Assembly (NCBI GenBank): GCA_005877225.1
Contig: VBPK01000139.1
Coordinates: forward strand, 1-7,630
DNA length: 7,630 bases
From: Nitrososphaerota archaeon
Lineage (GTDB): Archaea; Thermoproteota; Nitrososphaeria; Nitrososphaerales; Gagatemarchaeaceae
Direction of reading: 5' to 3'
Shown one piece after another: positions 1-7,146 of this stretch. The position numbers and the translations under genes were made by a program. Every line of letters starts with the position of its first letter. Within the stretch, counting starts at the first letter, position 1. Under the pieces are notes generated by a model. It worked only from the letters and a program-made list of their open reading frames with translations. It was not told where the DNA came from and did no database searches.

Positions 1-260
1 GAACAGTCACACTACTCGTCAAGAACGACGGCAACGTAGACTTTCGAGTCTCCAGTTTCGGTCTCGCCTACGGGGCTGCTACTCAGAACTACGTCATCGG
101 GAACAATGTCTCTCTCATTTCTGGAGATGCGTCGATGAAGCCTGGCAGCCTTCTAACCGCCAGGTTCAAGATAGTGACGACTAGGCTGCCAAGCTTCGCC
201 TCATTTACGATTACGGTCGTAGCTGATCAACTTGCGCGTGCCTTCAACGTCGAAGCGTGA
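1..260 (+). CDS. Pilin-like exported protein, C-terminal fragment
   Basis: This is the 3' end of a gene that starts upstream of the window; codons run in frame from position 3 to the TGA at 258-260, giving 85 visible residues. The fragment begins TVTLLVKNDGNVDFRVSSF and later has a SGDASMKPGSLLTARFKIVT stretch, a run of alternating hydrophobic and polar residues that suggests a small beta-sandwich. The 'L-V-K-N-D-G-N-V' opening followed by a glycine/proline turn and an 'ARFKIVTT' strand is the layout I associate with the C-terminal domain of archaeal type IV pilin-like proteins. The class III signal peptide that would prove this is outside the window. The next gene starts inside its last codons, and a pilin and the assembly ATPase follow, so a pilus subunit or minor pilin is the best reading. 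The family assignment is inference from fold pattern and context. Confidence 0.6.
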   Translation, partial: TVTLLVKNDGNVDFRVSSFGLAYGAATQNYVIGNNVSLISGDASMKPGSLLTARFKIVTTRLPSFASFTITVVADQLARAFNVEA

Positions 261-888
261 GCGCAGACGACGCCGCGCGGTCGTCGAGGTGTACTCGAGT
301 CTGGTGATAATCGCGATGGTTGTTTCCCTCTCGTACCTCGTCTACTCGCAGGCCCCCCGCCCCACCAGCTCGGGACACCTCGTCTTCCTCAACAACATCC
401 GTCGTGTCTTCGACTCCCCCCCGCTGGTTCTTGTTGCGATTAACTCTTCCGCCCCCGACACAGTGGTGGAGGTGGAAATCGACGAAGCGTCCTCTTCTGA
501 TGGTATCTTGGCGCTGGTGGGTTCTTCTTACACGCCGGTCAAGTACCTCTGCGCTGAGGGCGCCACGACCTTCTTCTCCGTCTACGCTGCGGCCCCGGGT
601 GAGTTGGTCGTCAATGCAGACGGGGAGTCTTGGGTCGATGGGTATGCGGCAAGCTCTCTCCGGGTGGATGCGGGGTGGCATGAAATCATACTGAGCGGTG
701 CTCTCAGTTGCGAAATAGCCCTTCCCGGGGGGCAAGCACTTACCTTTCCCGGGAGCGGCGTCAGCTCTATCCCCTTCATTGGACGACTGGAGTCTCGCTC
801 ATTCGCGTTATACTTGCCCTTCACCGGCACACGACATCAGCTTCGGATCCTCTTCAGTGGAGGGGTTGATTCCTTTGAAATTCAGTAG
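238..888 (+). CDS. Pilin-like protein with class III signal peptide
   Basis: This is a protein of about 216 residues of no family I recognise beyond its N-terminus. A strongly basic head (KRERRRRR) is followed by A-V-V-E-V-Y-S-S-L and a hydrophobic helix to about residue 38. This matches an archaeal class III prepilin peptide of the 'RRA-VSEV' kind, cut by a PibD/FlaK-type peptidase after the Ala, with the conserved Glu at +3. The remaining ~175 residues look like an extracellular beta-rich domain with two cysteines (in YLCAEG and LSCEIA). I chose GTG 238 because TGATC (224-228), complementary to the 16S 3' end, lies 9 nt upstream; TTG 232 is the alternative and would be too close. It overlaps the preceding gene by 23 nt and the following pilin by 14 nt, so the three are probably co-translated. 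It may be a minor or capping pilin. Confidence 0.75.
   Translation: MPSTSKRERRRRRAVVEVYSSLVIIAMVVSLSYLVYSQAPRPTSSGHLVFLNNIRRVFDSPPLVLVAINSSAPDTVVEVEIDEASSSDGILALVGSSYTPVKYLCAEGATTFFSVYAAAPGELVVNADGESWVDGYAASSLRVDAGWHEIILSGALSCEIALPGGQALTFPGSGVSSIPFIGRLESRSFALYLPFTGTRHQLRILFSGGVDSFEIQ
859..870 (+). promoter_or_regulatory. Ribosome binding site that fixes the pilin start
   Basis: GGAGGGGTTGAT closely matches the archaeal Shine-Dalgarno consensus GGAGGTGAT, with a small internal extension. It lies inside the end of the preceding gene, 4 nt (whole match) or 9 nt (from the G-run) before TTG 875. It favours TTG 875 over the in-frame TTG at 866, which falls inside the motif itself. Confidence 0.6.
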
Positions 889-1273
889 GCGGGGAATAGG
901 CGAGATCGCCGGCTCCCTATCAATGCTCGTCGTGACGATGGCGCTACTCACAACAGCGAGCTTCCTCTCCTTCGCCTCGGTGAAGGCGGGTGCCTCGATG
1001 CTCACGGCGGGGGCGGAGCGCGAAGCAGTCGCCGCGGGTCAGCTTGTAGGGGTCGTCGCGACTCAATCGAACAACACCGGGTCGTACCTCTGGCTTTTCA
1101 ACTATGGGTGGGAGGCCGCTGCGATCTCAAGGACCTACGGCCAGACTGCAGGTCCACTCTCTTCCTGCGGACTGATATCACAGAGTTCCATGTGCGTTCT
1201 CTCCTTCCCCCCAGGGACAAGAGGAGAGGTAACTCTATTCGTCGGGGCGAATACCATTGAAGTCAAGCTCTAG
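875..1273 (+). CDS. Short archaeal type IV pilin
   Basis: This is a 132-residue protein starting at TTG 875. The N-terminus MKFSRRG-IGEIAGSLSML is a classic class III signal peptide: short basic head, cleavage expected after Gly7, Glu at +3 of the mature protein, then a hydrophobic helix to about residue 43. That helix would form the pilus core. The C-terminal domain contains YLWLFNYGWEAAAISRTYG, the 'L-x-N-Y-G-W' pattern often seen in archaeal pilins and archaellin-like subunits, plus a possible disulphide pair (Cys98, Cys107) and a final beta-strand (GEVTLFVGANTIEVKL). It overlaps the genes on both sides by 14 and 17 nt. Together with the adjacent ATPase this indicates a subunit of a surface pilus rather than of the archaellum, since no other archaellum genes are present; which pilus type it belongs to cannot be told. 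Confidence 0.8.
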   Translation: MKFSRRGIGEIAGSLSMLVVTMALLTTASFLSFASVKAGASMLTAGAEREAVAAGQLVGVVATQSNNTGSYLWLFNYGWEAAAISRTYGQTAGPLSSCGLISQSSMCVLSFPPGTRGEVTLFVGANTIEVKL

Positions 1274-2733
1274 CCTCTCAGAACCCTTGGAGGTCCTCTC
1301 CTTCGAACCTCCCAGGGATGGGTCACTCCTCGGCAATTACCTTGTAGCGTACGAGATACCCGCGAAGGGCGGGATCGGGCACAAATCAGCTTTCGCGGTC
1401 TACGTCTACGAAGCGGGTGGTCGTGGGTTCTATCTCGTGAAGGAGCCGTACCTCGACCCTCTTCTCCGTTCGACGGTCGCGTACGCGATAGCCTCTCTCT
1501 CTTCGTGGCTCGCCCCCTCGCCTGTCATGGAGATCGACCCGATAGGTTACCTGTTCGCGGAACTCAAGAGGGGAGGCCCCAACATGAAGAAGCTTAGCGC
1601 GGACGAGGTAAAGGGCGCGGCTCACTTTCTCGCTCGGGAGATACTCGGCTACTCCGTCCTCGACCCATTGATTCGGGATCCCGAGATCGAAGACATATCG
1701 TGCGAGGGCCCTTCGAAGTTCATCAAGGTGTGGCACCGCAGGTTCAACTCCAGGGGTTGGCTCGAGACGAACGTCTGCCTGACCCAGGAGAGGCTCGATG
1801 CCATCGTGACGCGTCTCGTGCATCGCTCGGGGAGGTCGATCTCCACCGTCTCTCCGATTGTGGACTCAGTCCTCCCCGAAGGATTCAGGCTGGCTGCTAC
1901 CTGGGGGAGGGAGGTTACCAGCCTGGGAAGCAGCTTTAGCATAAGGAAGCAGAGGGTCGAGCCCTACACTCTCTGCGAACTGATCAAGGGCGGTACTATC
2001 GACTCTAAGGTGGCGGCTTACCTCTGGATGCTTCTGGAGCTGAAGGGCTTCGTCGTGATCGCGGGGGTCACCGCCTCGGGGAAGACTACCCTCCTCAACT
2101 CTCTAGCCGCGGTCCTCAACCCTTCTTGGAAGATAATCTCAATCGAGGACACGAGAGAGATCGCGCTTCCCCACTCAGGATGGAAGCCCCTTCACACGCG
2201 GAACATTCCGGCGGCGGGCGCCAGCATCGACCTCTTCGATCTGGTGAAACTGAGCCTTCGAGAGAGGCCTGACTTCGTCATTCTCGGCGAAGCCAGGGGG
2301 CAGGAGGTCCAGGCGCTCTTCCAGTCGGCCGCGGCTGGCTCGGGATGCGTGACGACGTTTCATGCCCCAAACGTAGAGTCGCTCGTCGCGAGGCTCACAG
2401 AGCCGCCCCTGTCCGTGTCGCGTGCCCTTCTATCTCTCATAGACGCGATAGTCTTCATCGTGAAGAGCGCTGACGGTGGGAGACGATTCGTCAGCGAGGT
2501 GGTCGAAATGCACGAGACCCCACTTCAACTCTTCAAGGCGGACGGCGCCACCTGGGAGGGAGATCCACAGGAGTCCCACAAGCTCGTGAAGAGAGGGGTG
2601 GGGTTTGGTTACTCGGAGAGGAGGATGAGCTACGAACTCCATCGGAGGTTCGAGTTCCTCAAAGACATCTTCGTACGCGAACATCTCCTCAGAGCTTCGC
2701 AAATTCTACCTCTCCGCGAGTTTTACCCTCTGA
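1257..2733 (+). CDS. Type II/IV secretion-type pilus assembly ATPase (probable frameshift near the end)
   Basis: This is an archaeal GspE/FlaI/TadA-family hexameric ATPase that powers pilin assembly from the cytoplasmic side of the membrane. Residues 1-110 form the divergent N-terminal domain (with FYLVKEPYLDP), then a PilT-like second N-terminal domain. The motor follows: Walker A GVTASGKTT (270-278), Asp box IISIEDTREI (293-302), Walker B FVILGEARGQE (340-350) and His box TTFHAPN (366-372). TTG 1257 overlaps the pilin by 17 nt and has only a weak ribosome site; ATG 1584 has GGGAGG upstream but would remove conserved N-terminal sequence. The starting frame stays open to 3269, but beyond about 2672 it reads antisense to the ligase and no longer resembles the family. 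The +1 frame there gives SYANISSELRKFYLS and a stop at 2731-2733, a typical C-terminus. I therefore end the gene at 2733, about 492 residues, with a frameshift near 2664-2676. No TadC/FlaJ partner follows. Confidence 0.88.
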
Positions 2734-4370
2734 GAGTTGAAGATGGAGACGACCTTCTCCAGGGTGTCGATCTCTTCCGCCGTCTTGTCTTCCCTGATTC
2801 GTTTGATTCGAGGGAACCTGAGCGCATAACCGCTGTCGTGCCTGTCGCTCTCCTGGATGCTGTCGAAGGCAATCTCGAGGACAATCTCGGGCTTGACCGA
2901 TCGGCGGTACCCATAATCCTTGATTGTCAGATTCTTGATTCTCGCAGTCATCGAATCTATTTCGCTGTCCGTCAGACCCGAGTATGCCTTCCCAATCGTC
3001 TTCAAGCCGTCTCTCCCCCGGACGGCGAATGTATAATCGCTGATAACGCCGGCGCGCTTTCCGTGGCCATACTCGGCCGCCACAATCACCGTGTCTATCG
3101 TGTCGAGCTCCTCCTTCAGCTTCACCCAGCTCTTGCCTCGCTTCCCCATGGCGTAGACGCTCTCCGGGTCCTTGAGCACGAGCCCCTCGTAGCCAAGTTC
3201 CCTACTCCTGGCAAAAGCTCTTGCGATCTCCTCCATGTTCGCCACCTTAAACCTCTCCGCCGCGATTAGCGCGCTCTCTCGAATGGCTCCCGCTAACGCG
3301 ACACTCCTTTCTCTCAGAGGGCGGTTGATGAACTCCTCGGCATCGAGTAGGAGGATGTCAAAGACAAAGTACTCGACGGGGGCGTTACGCGCCGCGTCCT
3401 CGAAGTTCTCTATCCGCCGGAGCCTCCTCTGAAGTAACTGGAATGGGAGAGGCTTTCCGTCCCTGAACGGCACTATCTCGCCGTCAAGGATGAAGTCGTG
3501 TTCGATGGACGCGGCCGCCCGAGAGACCTCCGGAAAACTCTCCGATACGTCTTCCAGACGCCTGGAGAAGATTCTTACCTTCCCTCCAAGTTTGTGAAGC
3601 TGCGCCCTCACGCCGTCGTACTTGTACTCGGCGAAGATGGGCTTCTTGAAGTAGTCGGCGATTTCGGTCGCAGTGGCCATCGGCTCGGCGAGCATGAAAT
3701 TCAGCGGGCGGAATGGAGTCATCGTTACCTTGGAGAGCTCGCCGAGGCGAGCCCTGTAGGCGAGGAGTCCGATATCACCGGCCAGGAGGTGTGCCTTCGC
3801 CACCTCCCCCCTTGAGAGGGCGTAGGCCTTCGCGATAGCCTCTTCAACCAATCCCTGAACGATTCCCGTCCTCATCTCCCCCGTGAGTATCTTCACAACG
3901 TACTTCGCTTCGGGTGGCGAAGACCTCAGGAGGAGCGACTTCAGCAGAGCCCTTCTAGAGGAGGACGACCCCTTCCCCTTGCTCCTCGCCATTGTGTCAA
4001 AGGTCTCCTGCAGTTCGGCGAGGGTGATGCTCTCCCCAAAGAGCGTCATTTCCTGCTTGGTCTTCAGTGCCTCCTGGGCAACCTCCCCAAGATCCCCGTG
4101 CTTCAAGTAGAGCTCAGAGATCGCGCGAGGGGGGGTGCCTGAGATCTCGGTCAGGAGCTCCCAGATGGTGGAGTAGCCTACCTGTGTTTCGTCCCTGCTA
4201 CCACGGGGAGATGAGCGGCCTGTCGCGAGTCGTGCGGCGAGGGCTGCGTCTTCGGCGCTCAGGTTTCTGAGGTAGGCTGAGAGTCTCTCGACCTTCGCGT
4301 TCTTGCTCTGAGTTTCACTGACCTCATCCAGCACCTTCGCGAGCCCGGAGAGGAGGGCGCTTTCATTCAT
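2706..4370 (-). CDS. lig: ATP-dependent DNA ligase
   Basis: This is a 554-residue enzyme that seals nicks in DNA with ATP, needed for Okazaki fragment joining and repair. The N-terminal ~225 residues are the helical DNA-binding domain of archaeal/eukaryotic type I ligases. The nucleotidyltransferase core follows: motif I EYKYDGVR with the adenylated Lys250, motif III FILDGEIV (293-300), motif IV EGLVLK (395-400) and motif V WVKLK (415-419). The OB-fold domain ends with ALRFPRIKRIRED (516-528), a well conserved tract. Length and motifs are complete, so the enzyme should be active. It starts with ATG, the only ATG start in the window, inside the end of the acetyltransferase gene (ATGAATGA, 8-nt overlap), so it is likely translated by coupling. 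Its 3' end overlaps the ATPase 3' end convergently by about 28 nt. Confidence 0.96.
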   Translation of the reverse strand: MNESALLSGLAKVLDEVSETQSKNAKVERLSAYLRNLSAEDAALAARLATGRSSPRGSRDETQVGYSTIWELLTEISGTPPRAISELYLKHGDLGEVAQEALKTKQEMTLFGESITLAELQETFDTMARSKGKGSSSSRRALLKSLLLRSSPPEAKYVVKILTGEMRTGIVQGLVEEAIAKAYALSRGEVAKAHLLAGDIGLLAYRARLGELSKVTMTPFRPLNFMLAEPMATATEIADYFKKPIFAEYKYDGVRAQLHKLGGKVRIFSRRLEDVSESFPEVSRAAASIEHDFILDGEIVPFRDGKPLPFQLLQRRLRRIENFEDAARNAPVEYFVFDILLLDAEEFINRPLRERSVALAGAIRESALIAAERFKVANMEEIARAFARSRELGYEGLVLKDPESVYAMGKRGKSWVKLKEELDTIDTVIVAAEYGHGKRAGVISDYTFAVRGRDGLKTIGKAYSGLTDSEIDSMTARIKNLTIKDYGYRRSVKPEIVLEIAFDSIQESDRHDSGYALRFPRIKRIREDKTAEEIDTLEKVVSIFNSQRVKLAER

Positions 4371-4872
4371 ACTTGTCCAGCGGGCAAGCCATCAGGTACG
4401 CCGCCTCCCCGTCCCTGTAGTAGCCCTCCAGCCTGCTAACCCTCTTGTAGTTCAACCTCTCGTAGAGAGCGATTGCCTGCAAGTTCGATACGCGGACCTC
4501 AAGGTAGCACTCCCGGGATGACTTCTTTGCCATCTGCTCCTGGGCATACTCTATCAGCTTCGTCCCAACCCCCTTCCCCCTGTGCTCAGGGAGAACGGCG
4601 ACAGAGACGATGTGCCCCTTCCTCGCGAGACCGAACCTTCTCAGGTGTGAGAAGCCGTACTCGATACGACACATGATGTAGCCGACGACATTATCCCCCA
4701 GTTCAGCGACGAGGAAGGTTTCGGGAAACTCCGAGAGTATTTCGTAGTAGAAGTAGTCCGAGTAGTGTTCGGGGAGAGTCTTCATGTTTATCGTGACGAC
4801 AGCCGGGATGTCTGCCTGGGCGCTGTGTCTTATGTCATACTCCGCTACCCTCCCTACAACGACCTTCTGCAA
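4363..4872 (-). CDS. rimI: RimI/Ard1-type N-alpha-acetyltransferase
   Basis: This is a 169-residue GNAT-family acetyltransferase that, in characterised archaeal homologues (Sulfolobus Ard1), transfers acetyl from acetyl-CoA to protein N-termini. Visible marks are INMKTLPEHYSDYFY (28-42), typical of this family's substrate-binding region; the beta-4/pyrophosphate loop VAVLPEHRGKGVG (91-103) with R98-G-K-G-V-G103; YLEVRVSN (123-130); and ALYERLNY followed by EGYYRDGEAAYLM (149-161). The frame is open further upstream to 5235, but that part is antisense to the protease gene. TTG 4872 is the sensible start: family homology begins just after it, and GAGGTGG lies 7 nt upstream. The stop lies just inside the ligase gene, so the two form an operon. 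A palindrome covering the ribosome site could control translation. Confidence 0.92.
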   Translation of the reverse strand: MQKVVVGRVAEYDIRHSAQADIPAVVTINMKTLPEHYSDYFYYEILSEFPETFLVAELGDNVVGYIMCRIEYGFSHLRRFGLARKGHIVSVAVLPEHRGKGVGTKLIEYAQEQMAKKSSRECYLEVRVSNLQAIALYERLNYKRVSRLEGYYRDGEAAYLMACPLDKYE

Positions 4873-4963
4873 TCTCCCACCACCTCGAGGTGGCGAGTTC
4901 TGGTTAAACCTTATCGGGTTACCGAGCAGTTCAAATAAAGGGTGGGAGGCGCGCGCCTGTTCT
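4873..4963. promoter_or_regulatory. Divergent promoter region between rimI and the M50 protease
   Basis: This 91-bp spacer separates two divergent TTG starts. The AT-rich box TCAAATAAAG (4931-4940) is centred about 28 bp before TTG 4964 on the + strand, the spacing of a leaderless archaeal transcript. Read on the - strand (CTTTATTTGA) it would start rimI RNA near 4910, leaving a leader of about 37 nt that includes the palindrome and ribosome site. A second AT-rich patch, GGTTAAACC (4902-4910), is another TATA candidate. GGGAGG (4944-4949) is a possible but distant (14 nt) ribosome site for the protease. Assignments are by spacing only. Confidence 0.35.
4880..4893. promoter_or_regulatory. Perfect 14-bp palindrome over the rimI ribosome binding site
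   Basis: CCACCTCGAGGTGG reads identically on both strands. On the - strand its second half, GAGGTGG, is the ribosome binding site 7 nt before the rimI start. In RNA it can fold as a 5-bp stem with a UCGA loop and hide that site. As DNA it could be a dimeric repressor's operator. Sequence and placement are seen; any regulatory role is inferred. Confidence 0.45.
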
Positions 4964-6097
4964 TTGTCAGTCCTCACCCCCGTCGACCTCGACACGATAG
5001 TGAGGGGAACTTTTTCTGTCAAGGACACCTTCGTCCTTCCAGACGGGGAGGCGGAGTACAAGGTCGTGTACGATGAGAAGGCGAAGGGGGCCTTCGAGCG
5101 TCTGTACGACACCCTGAGACCGAAGGGGTACGTACCGCGCCTCACGGGGAGCAGGGATGAGTGCGTCCTCCTCGTCAGGAAGGCACCAACGGAGAAGGGT
5201 TCCTCGCGGGCTCCCGTCGTCCTCGGACTCCTCACCCTAGCGGCCGTTGTCGCCTATGGGTGGCTTCAGTACATCGTCTTCCAGCAGCTGTTGCCGGAGC
5301 GATTGCCTCTCCTGATGGGGCTGGCCTACGTCGTGATCCTGATTCTCGTCATCGGCCTCCACGAAGTTGTGCACAGGCGAAGCGCGAGTCGAGGGGGAAC
5401 GCGGGCCCCCGTCCCTTATTTCCTCCCCGGGATTCCCGCTTTCACCCCCCTTCCCTCCTTCGGGACGGTCCTCGTCCACAGGGAACCGCCCGTGAACCGC
5501 GACGCACTCTTCAGGACAGGATTCCTGGGACCCATCGTGGCTATAGTCCTCTGCATCCTCTTCTATGCAATCGGAGTGCTCACCGCGGCCACAGTCTCGA
5601 TGGAGCAGGTGCAGAGCGTACGCGCGGCCCTCCCCAACATCCAGCTCACGACGCCCAACCCGAGCATCATCGAGAGCCTGATAGTTTCATTCGTCAGTCT
5701 AATCGGGGGCGGACCGCCGACTACCTCGGGCAGCCAACTCATTTCACCGATAGCAGCCGCCGCTGACACAGGACTGATTCTGACCTTCTTCAACCTGCTT
5801 CCGGCCACTCAGCTGGACGGCGGGCAACTCTGCGAAAGCATCCTAGGCTACAGGGGGCTCCGCATAACGACCTACCTGAGCATAGTCGCGCTTCTGGTTC
5901 TCGACACTCCAAACTACTGGATCACTGCTGTGATTGTACTGGTCATCGCGGGGAGGCCCACCCGCCTCAGCACCCTCGACGAAGTCTCGGAGGTCTCGAG
6001 GACGAAGAAGATACTCTTCTCCGTCGCCCTTCTGCTCGCGCTCGCATCCGTACCCATCCCTCAGAATATCGCGAACCTGCGGTTAGTCGCCGGATAG
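4964..6097 (+). CDS. Site-2-type intramembrane metalloprotease (M50 family)
   Basis: This is a 377-residue polytopic membrane protein of peptidase family M50, which cuts substrates inside the membrane with a zinc ion. A soluble N-terminal part (1-80) is followed by hydrophobic segments at about 85-106, 115-135, 185-210, 236-250, 265-282, 301-313, 318-330 and 349-364. The zinc site is HEVVH (133-137) at the end of the second segment, and the third ligand lies in N-L-L-P-A-T-Q-L-D-G-G (277-287, Asp285). The stretch after HExxH (APVPYFLPG, then SFGTVLVHREPPVNRDALF, then GFLGP) resembles the EGY1/cyanobacterial-archaeal branch without a PDZ insert. All catalytic residues are present. TTG 4964 is chosen from the spacer and TATA position; GTG 5000 is possible, while ATG 4784 would run through rimI. 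The substrate is unknown. Its end overlaps the LarA-like gene by 15 nt, convergently. Confidence 0.88.
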   Translation: MSVLTPVDLDTIVRGTFSVKDTFVLPDGEAEYKVVYDEKAKGAFERLYDTLRPKGYVPRLTGSRDECVLLVRKAPTEKGSSRAPVVLGLLTLAAVVAYGWLQYIVFQQLLPERLPLLMGLAYVVILILVIGLHEVVHRRSASRGGTRAPVPYFLPGIPAFTPLPSFGTVLVHREPPVNRDALFRTGFLGPIVAIVLCILFYAIGVLTAATVSMEQVQSVRAALPNIQLTTPNPSIIESLIVSFVSLIGGGPPTTSGSQLISPIAAAADTGLILTFFNLLPATQLDGGQLCESILGYRGLRITTYLSIVALLVLDTPNYWITAVIVLVIAGRPTRLSTLDEVSEVSRTKKILFSVALLLALASVPIPQNIANLRLVAG

Positions 6098-7094
6098 GGA
6101 GCACTCGCAGGCCCTAGTGACGACGTTGACCTTCGCAGTTCGTCCGAGTTTCCCCAGCAGTTTCCCTACTGCCTCCGCCGAGCCCCGGGCGGTCGCGAAG
6201 CCCAGTTTTGAGCGTGCGTAGAGCTCCGGGAGACCGGACATCAGGATGATGCTGTAGCTGCCCTTCAGCTTCCTCAGGTAGTGAAGTTCCTCTAGCCCCT
6301 CGACGTAGACCCCCTTCTTCTTCGTCGGCCCCTGATCGGTCATCCTCCCCGTGATGAGCATCTCAAGGGCATCGGAGCCGAGCCCCTCTCCGCACTCGCA
6401 GACGAGCAGGACCTCTCCCGCCTCCTTCACACAGCCGATACAGCTCCAGACGAGCCGGAGCGCATCGGAGAACGTATCGTCGTACCCCTCTCCGCCGATC
6501 CCGATGATCGCGGCTCGCGCCCGCGGGGCTGAGAGCGTGTGCGACCCCCTTCAGGGCTTCCGCAGAGGACGTCTCGGAGAACGGAGTCGGCTCGTCGGAG
6601 GTTCGTGACTCGTAGGCCAGCCTTCTCGTGTTTGTGACAAAGGCGAGGGGAAGGGCTACCTTCGAGTCGAGTAGTCCTAGGAGTGGGTCTGGTCCCCCCG
6701 TAGAGAGAACCAGTCTTGAGTTATCTTCATCAAGCTGCGCGGGGACTTTCAGGTCGATTCCCCTGTCGTACGGAAGGCTCACCTTCTCGCCACCTCCCCG
6801 CACTTGCCCCCTGAGCTCAGGAAGTCGGGCCTCCACCCTGCGAGGGTCGGCTGCGAATATCCTTTTACTTCCTTCCACTGGTCCTTCACCGAGTAGCCGC
6901 TTCACCACCTCGAGGGTGGGAGGCTTACGGTCGCAGATGACTAAGTCGCTGAACTCCGCCAGGCTTCCCTTGAGCCTCTCGATCTCCTCCTCGGCGAGAC
7001 TGTCCTGAGCGGGTTCGATTAGCTCCCCGAGATTCTCCGCCCCGAGAGTGACGAGGGTTTCCGTGTCGCCGTACGGAATCCAGATCTCGGGCAA
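6083..7094 (-). CDS. LarA-like (DUF2088) protein, frameshifted
   Basis: Two frames together encode one protein of about 336 residues. The first (7094 to about 6525) begins MPEIWIPYGDTETLVTLGAENLGELIEP, typical of the LarA/DUF2088 N-terminus. The second continues RARAAIIGIGGEGYDDTFSDALR and CECGEGLGSDALEMLITGR, the family's C-terminal domain, to the TAA at 6083-6085. Removing one base from the run of four G (+ strand 6525-6528) joins them. LarA is a nickel-pincer lactate racemase, but the catalytic histidine and lysine signatures (GTHR-like and GGRKS-like) are not visible; only His187 and His271 occur in the reconstructed protein. It is therefore more likely a divergent relative of unknown substrate than a racemase. 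TTG 7094 lies about 27 bp from the centre of a TATA box, fitting a leaderless mRNA. The break may be a sequence error or real decay. The family call is moderately sure, the function is not known. Confidence 0.6.
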
Positions 7095-7113
7095 GCACCA
7101 AATCGAAGCTTCC

Positions 7114-7125
7114 TTTATTATATAA
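7114..7125. promoter_or_regulatory. Shared palindromic TATA box for divergent leaderless genes
   Basis: TTTATTATATAA stands out in GC-rich surroundings and contains the perfect palindrome TTATATAA (7118-7125, centre 7121.5). Its centre is about 27 bp from TTG 7094 on the - strand and about 26 bp from TTG 7147 on the + strand. Archaeal TATA boxes lie about 26-27 bp before the transcription start, so both transcripts would begin at or next to their start codons. No ribosome binding site is visible for either gene, in agreement with this. Confidence 0.7.
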
Positions 7126-7146
7126 CTGAAATGACGTAGAACTCGC

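Noticed and set aside
244..735. Antisense open frame on the - strand across the pilin-like gene
   Set aside because: Arginine-rich composition with no recognisable family; it is a shadow of the + strand gene, which has a clear class III signal peptide.
2734..3269. Long in-frame continuation of the ATPase reading frame on the + strand
   Set aside because: It is antisense to well-conserved ligase sequence and shows no ATPase-family features; open antisense frames are expected at this GC content.
4784..4963. ATG start at 4784 for the M50 protease
   Set aside because: It would translate through the 5' part of rimI on the opposite strand and yields no signal peptide or family sequence.
4873..5235. 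121-residue N-terminal extension of the acetyltransferase frame
   Set aside because: It lies antisense to the M50 protease and the divergent promoter; GNAT homology begins right after TTG 4872, which has its own ribosome site.
5161..5766. Second + strand open frame within the M50 protease gene
   Set aside because: Arginine- and proline-rich out-of-frame translation of the transmembrane coding sequence; the other frame carries the HEVVH and LDGG motifs.
4878..6924. 13-mer CACCACCTCGAGG shared by 4878-4890 and 6903-6915, and 11-mer GGGTGGGAGGC shared by 4940-4950 and 6914-6924
   Set aside because: The second copies lie within ordinary codons of the LarA-like gene (for example T-L-E-V-V on the - strand); probably chance in GC-rich DNA, and the palindrome is imperfect there.
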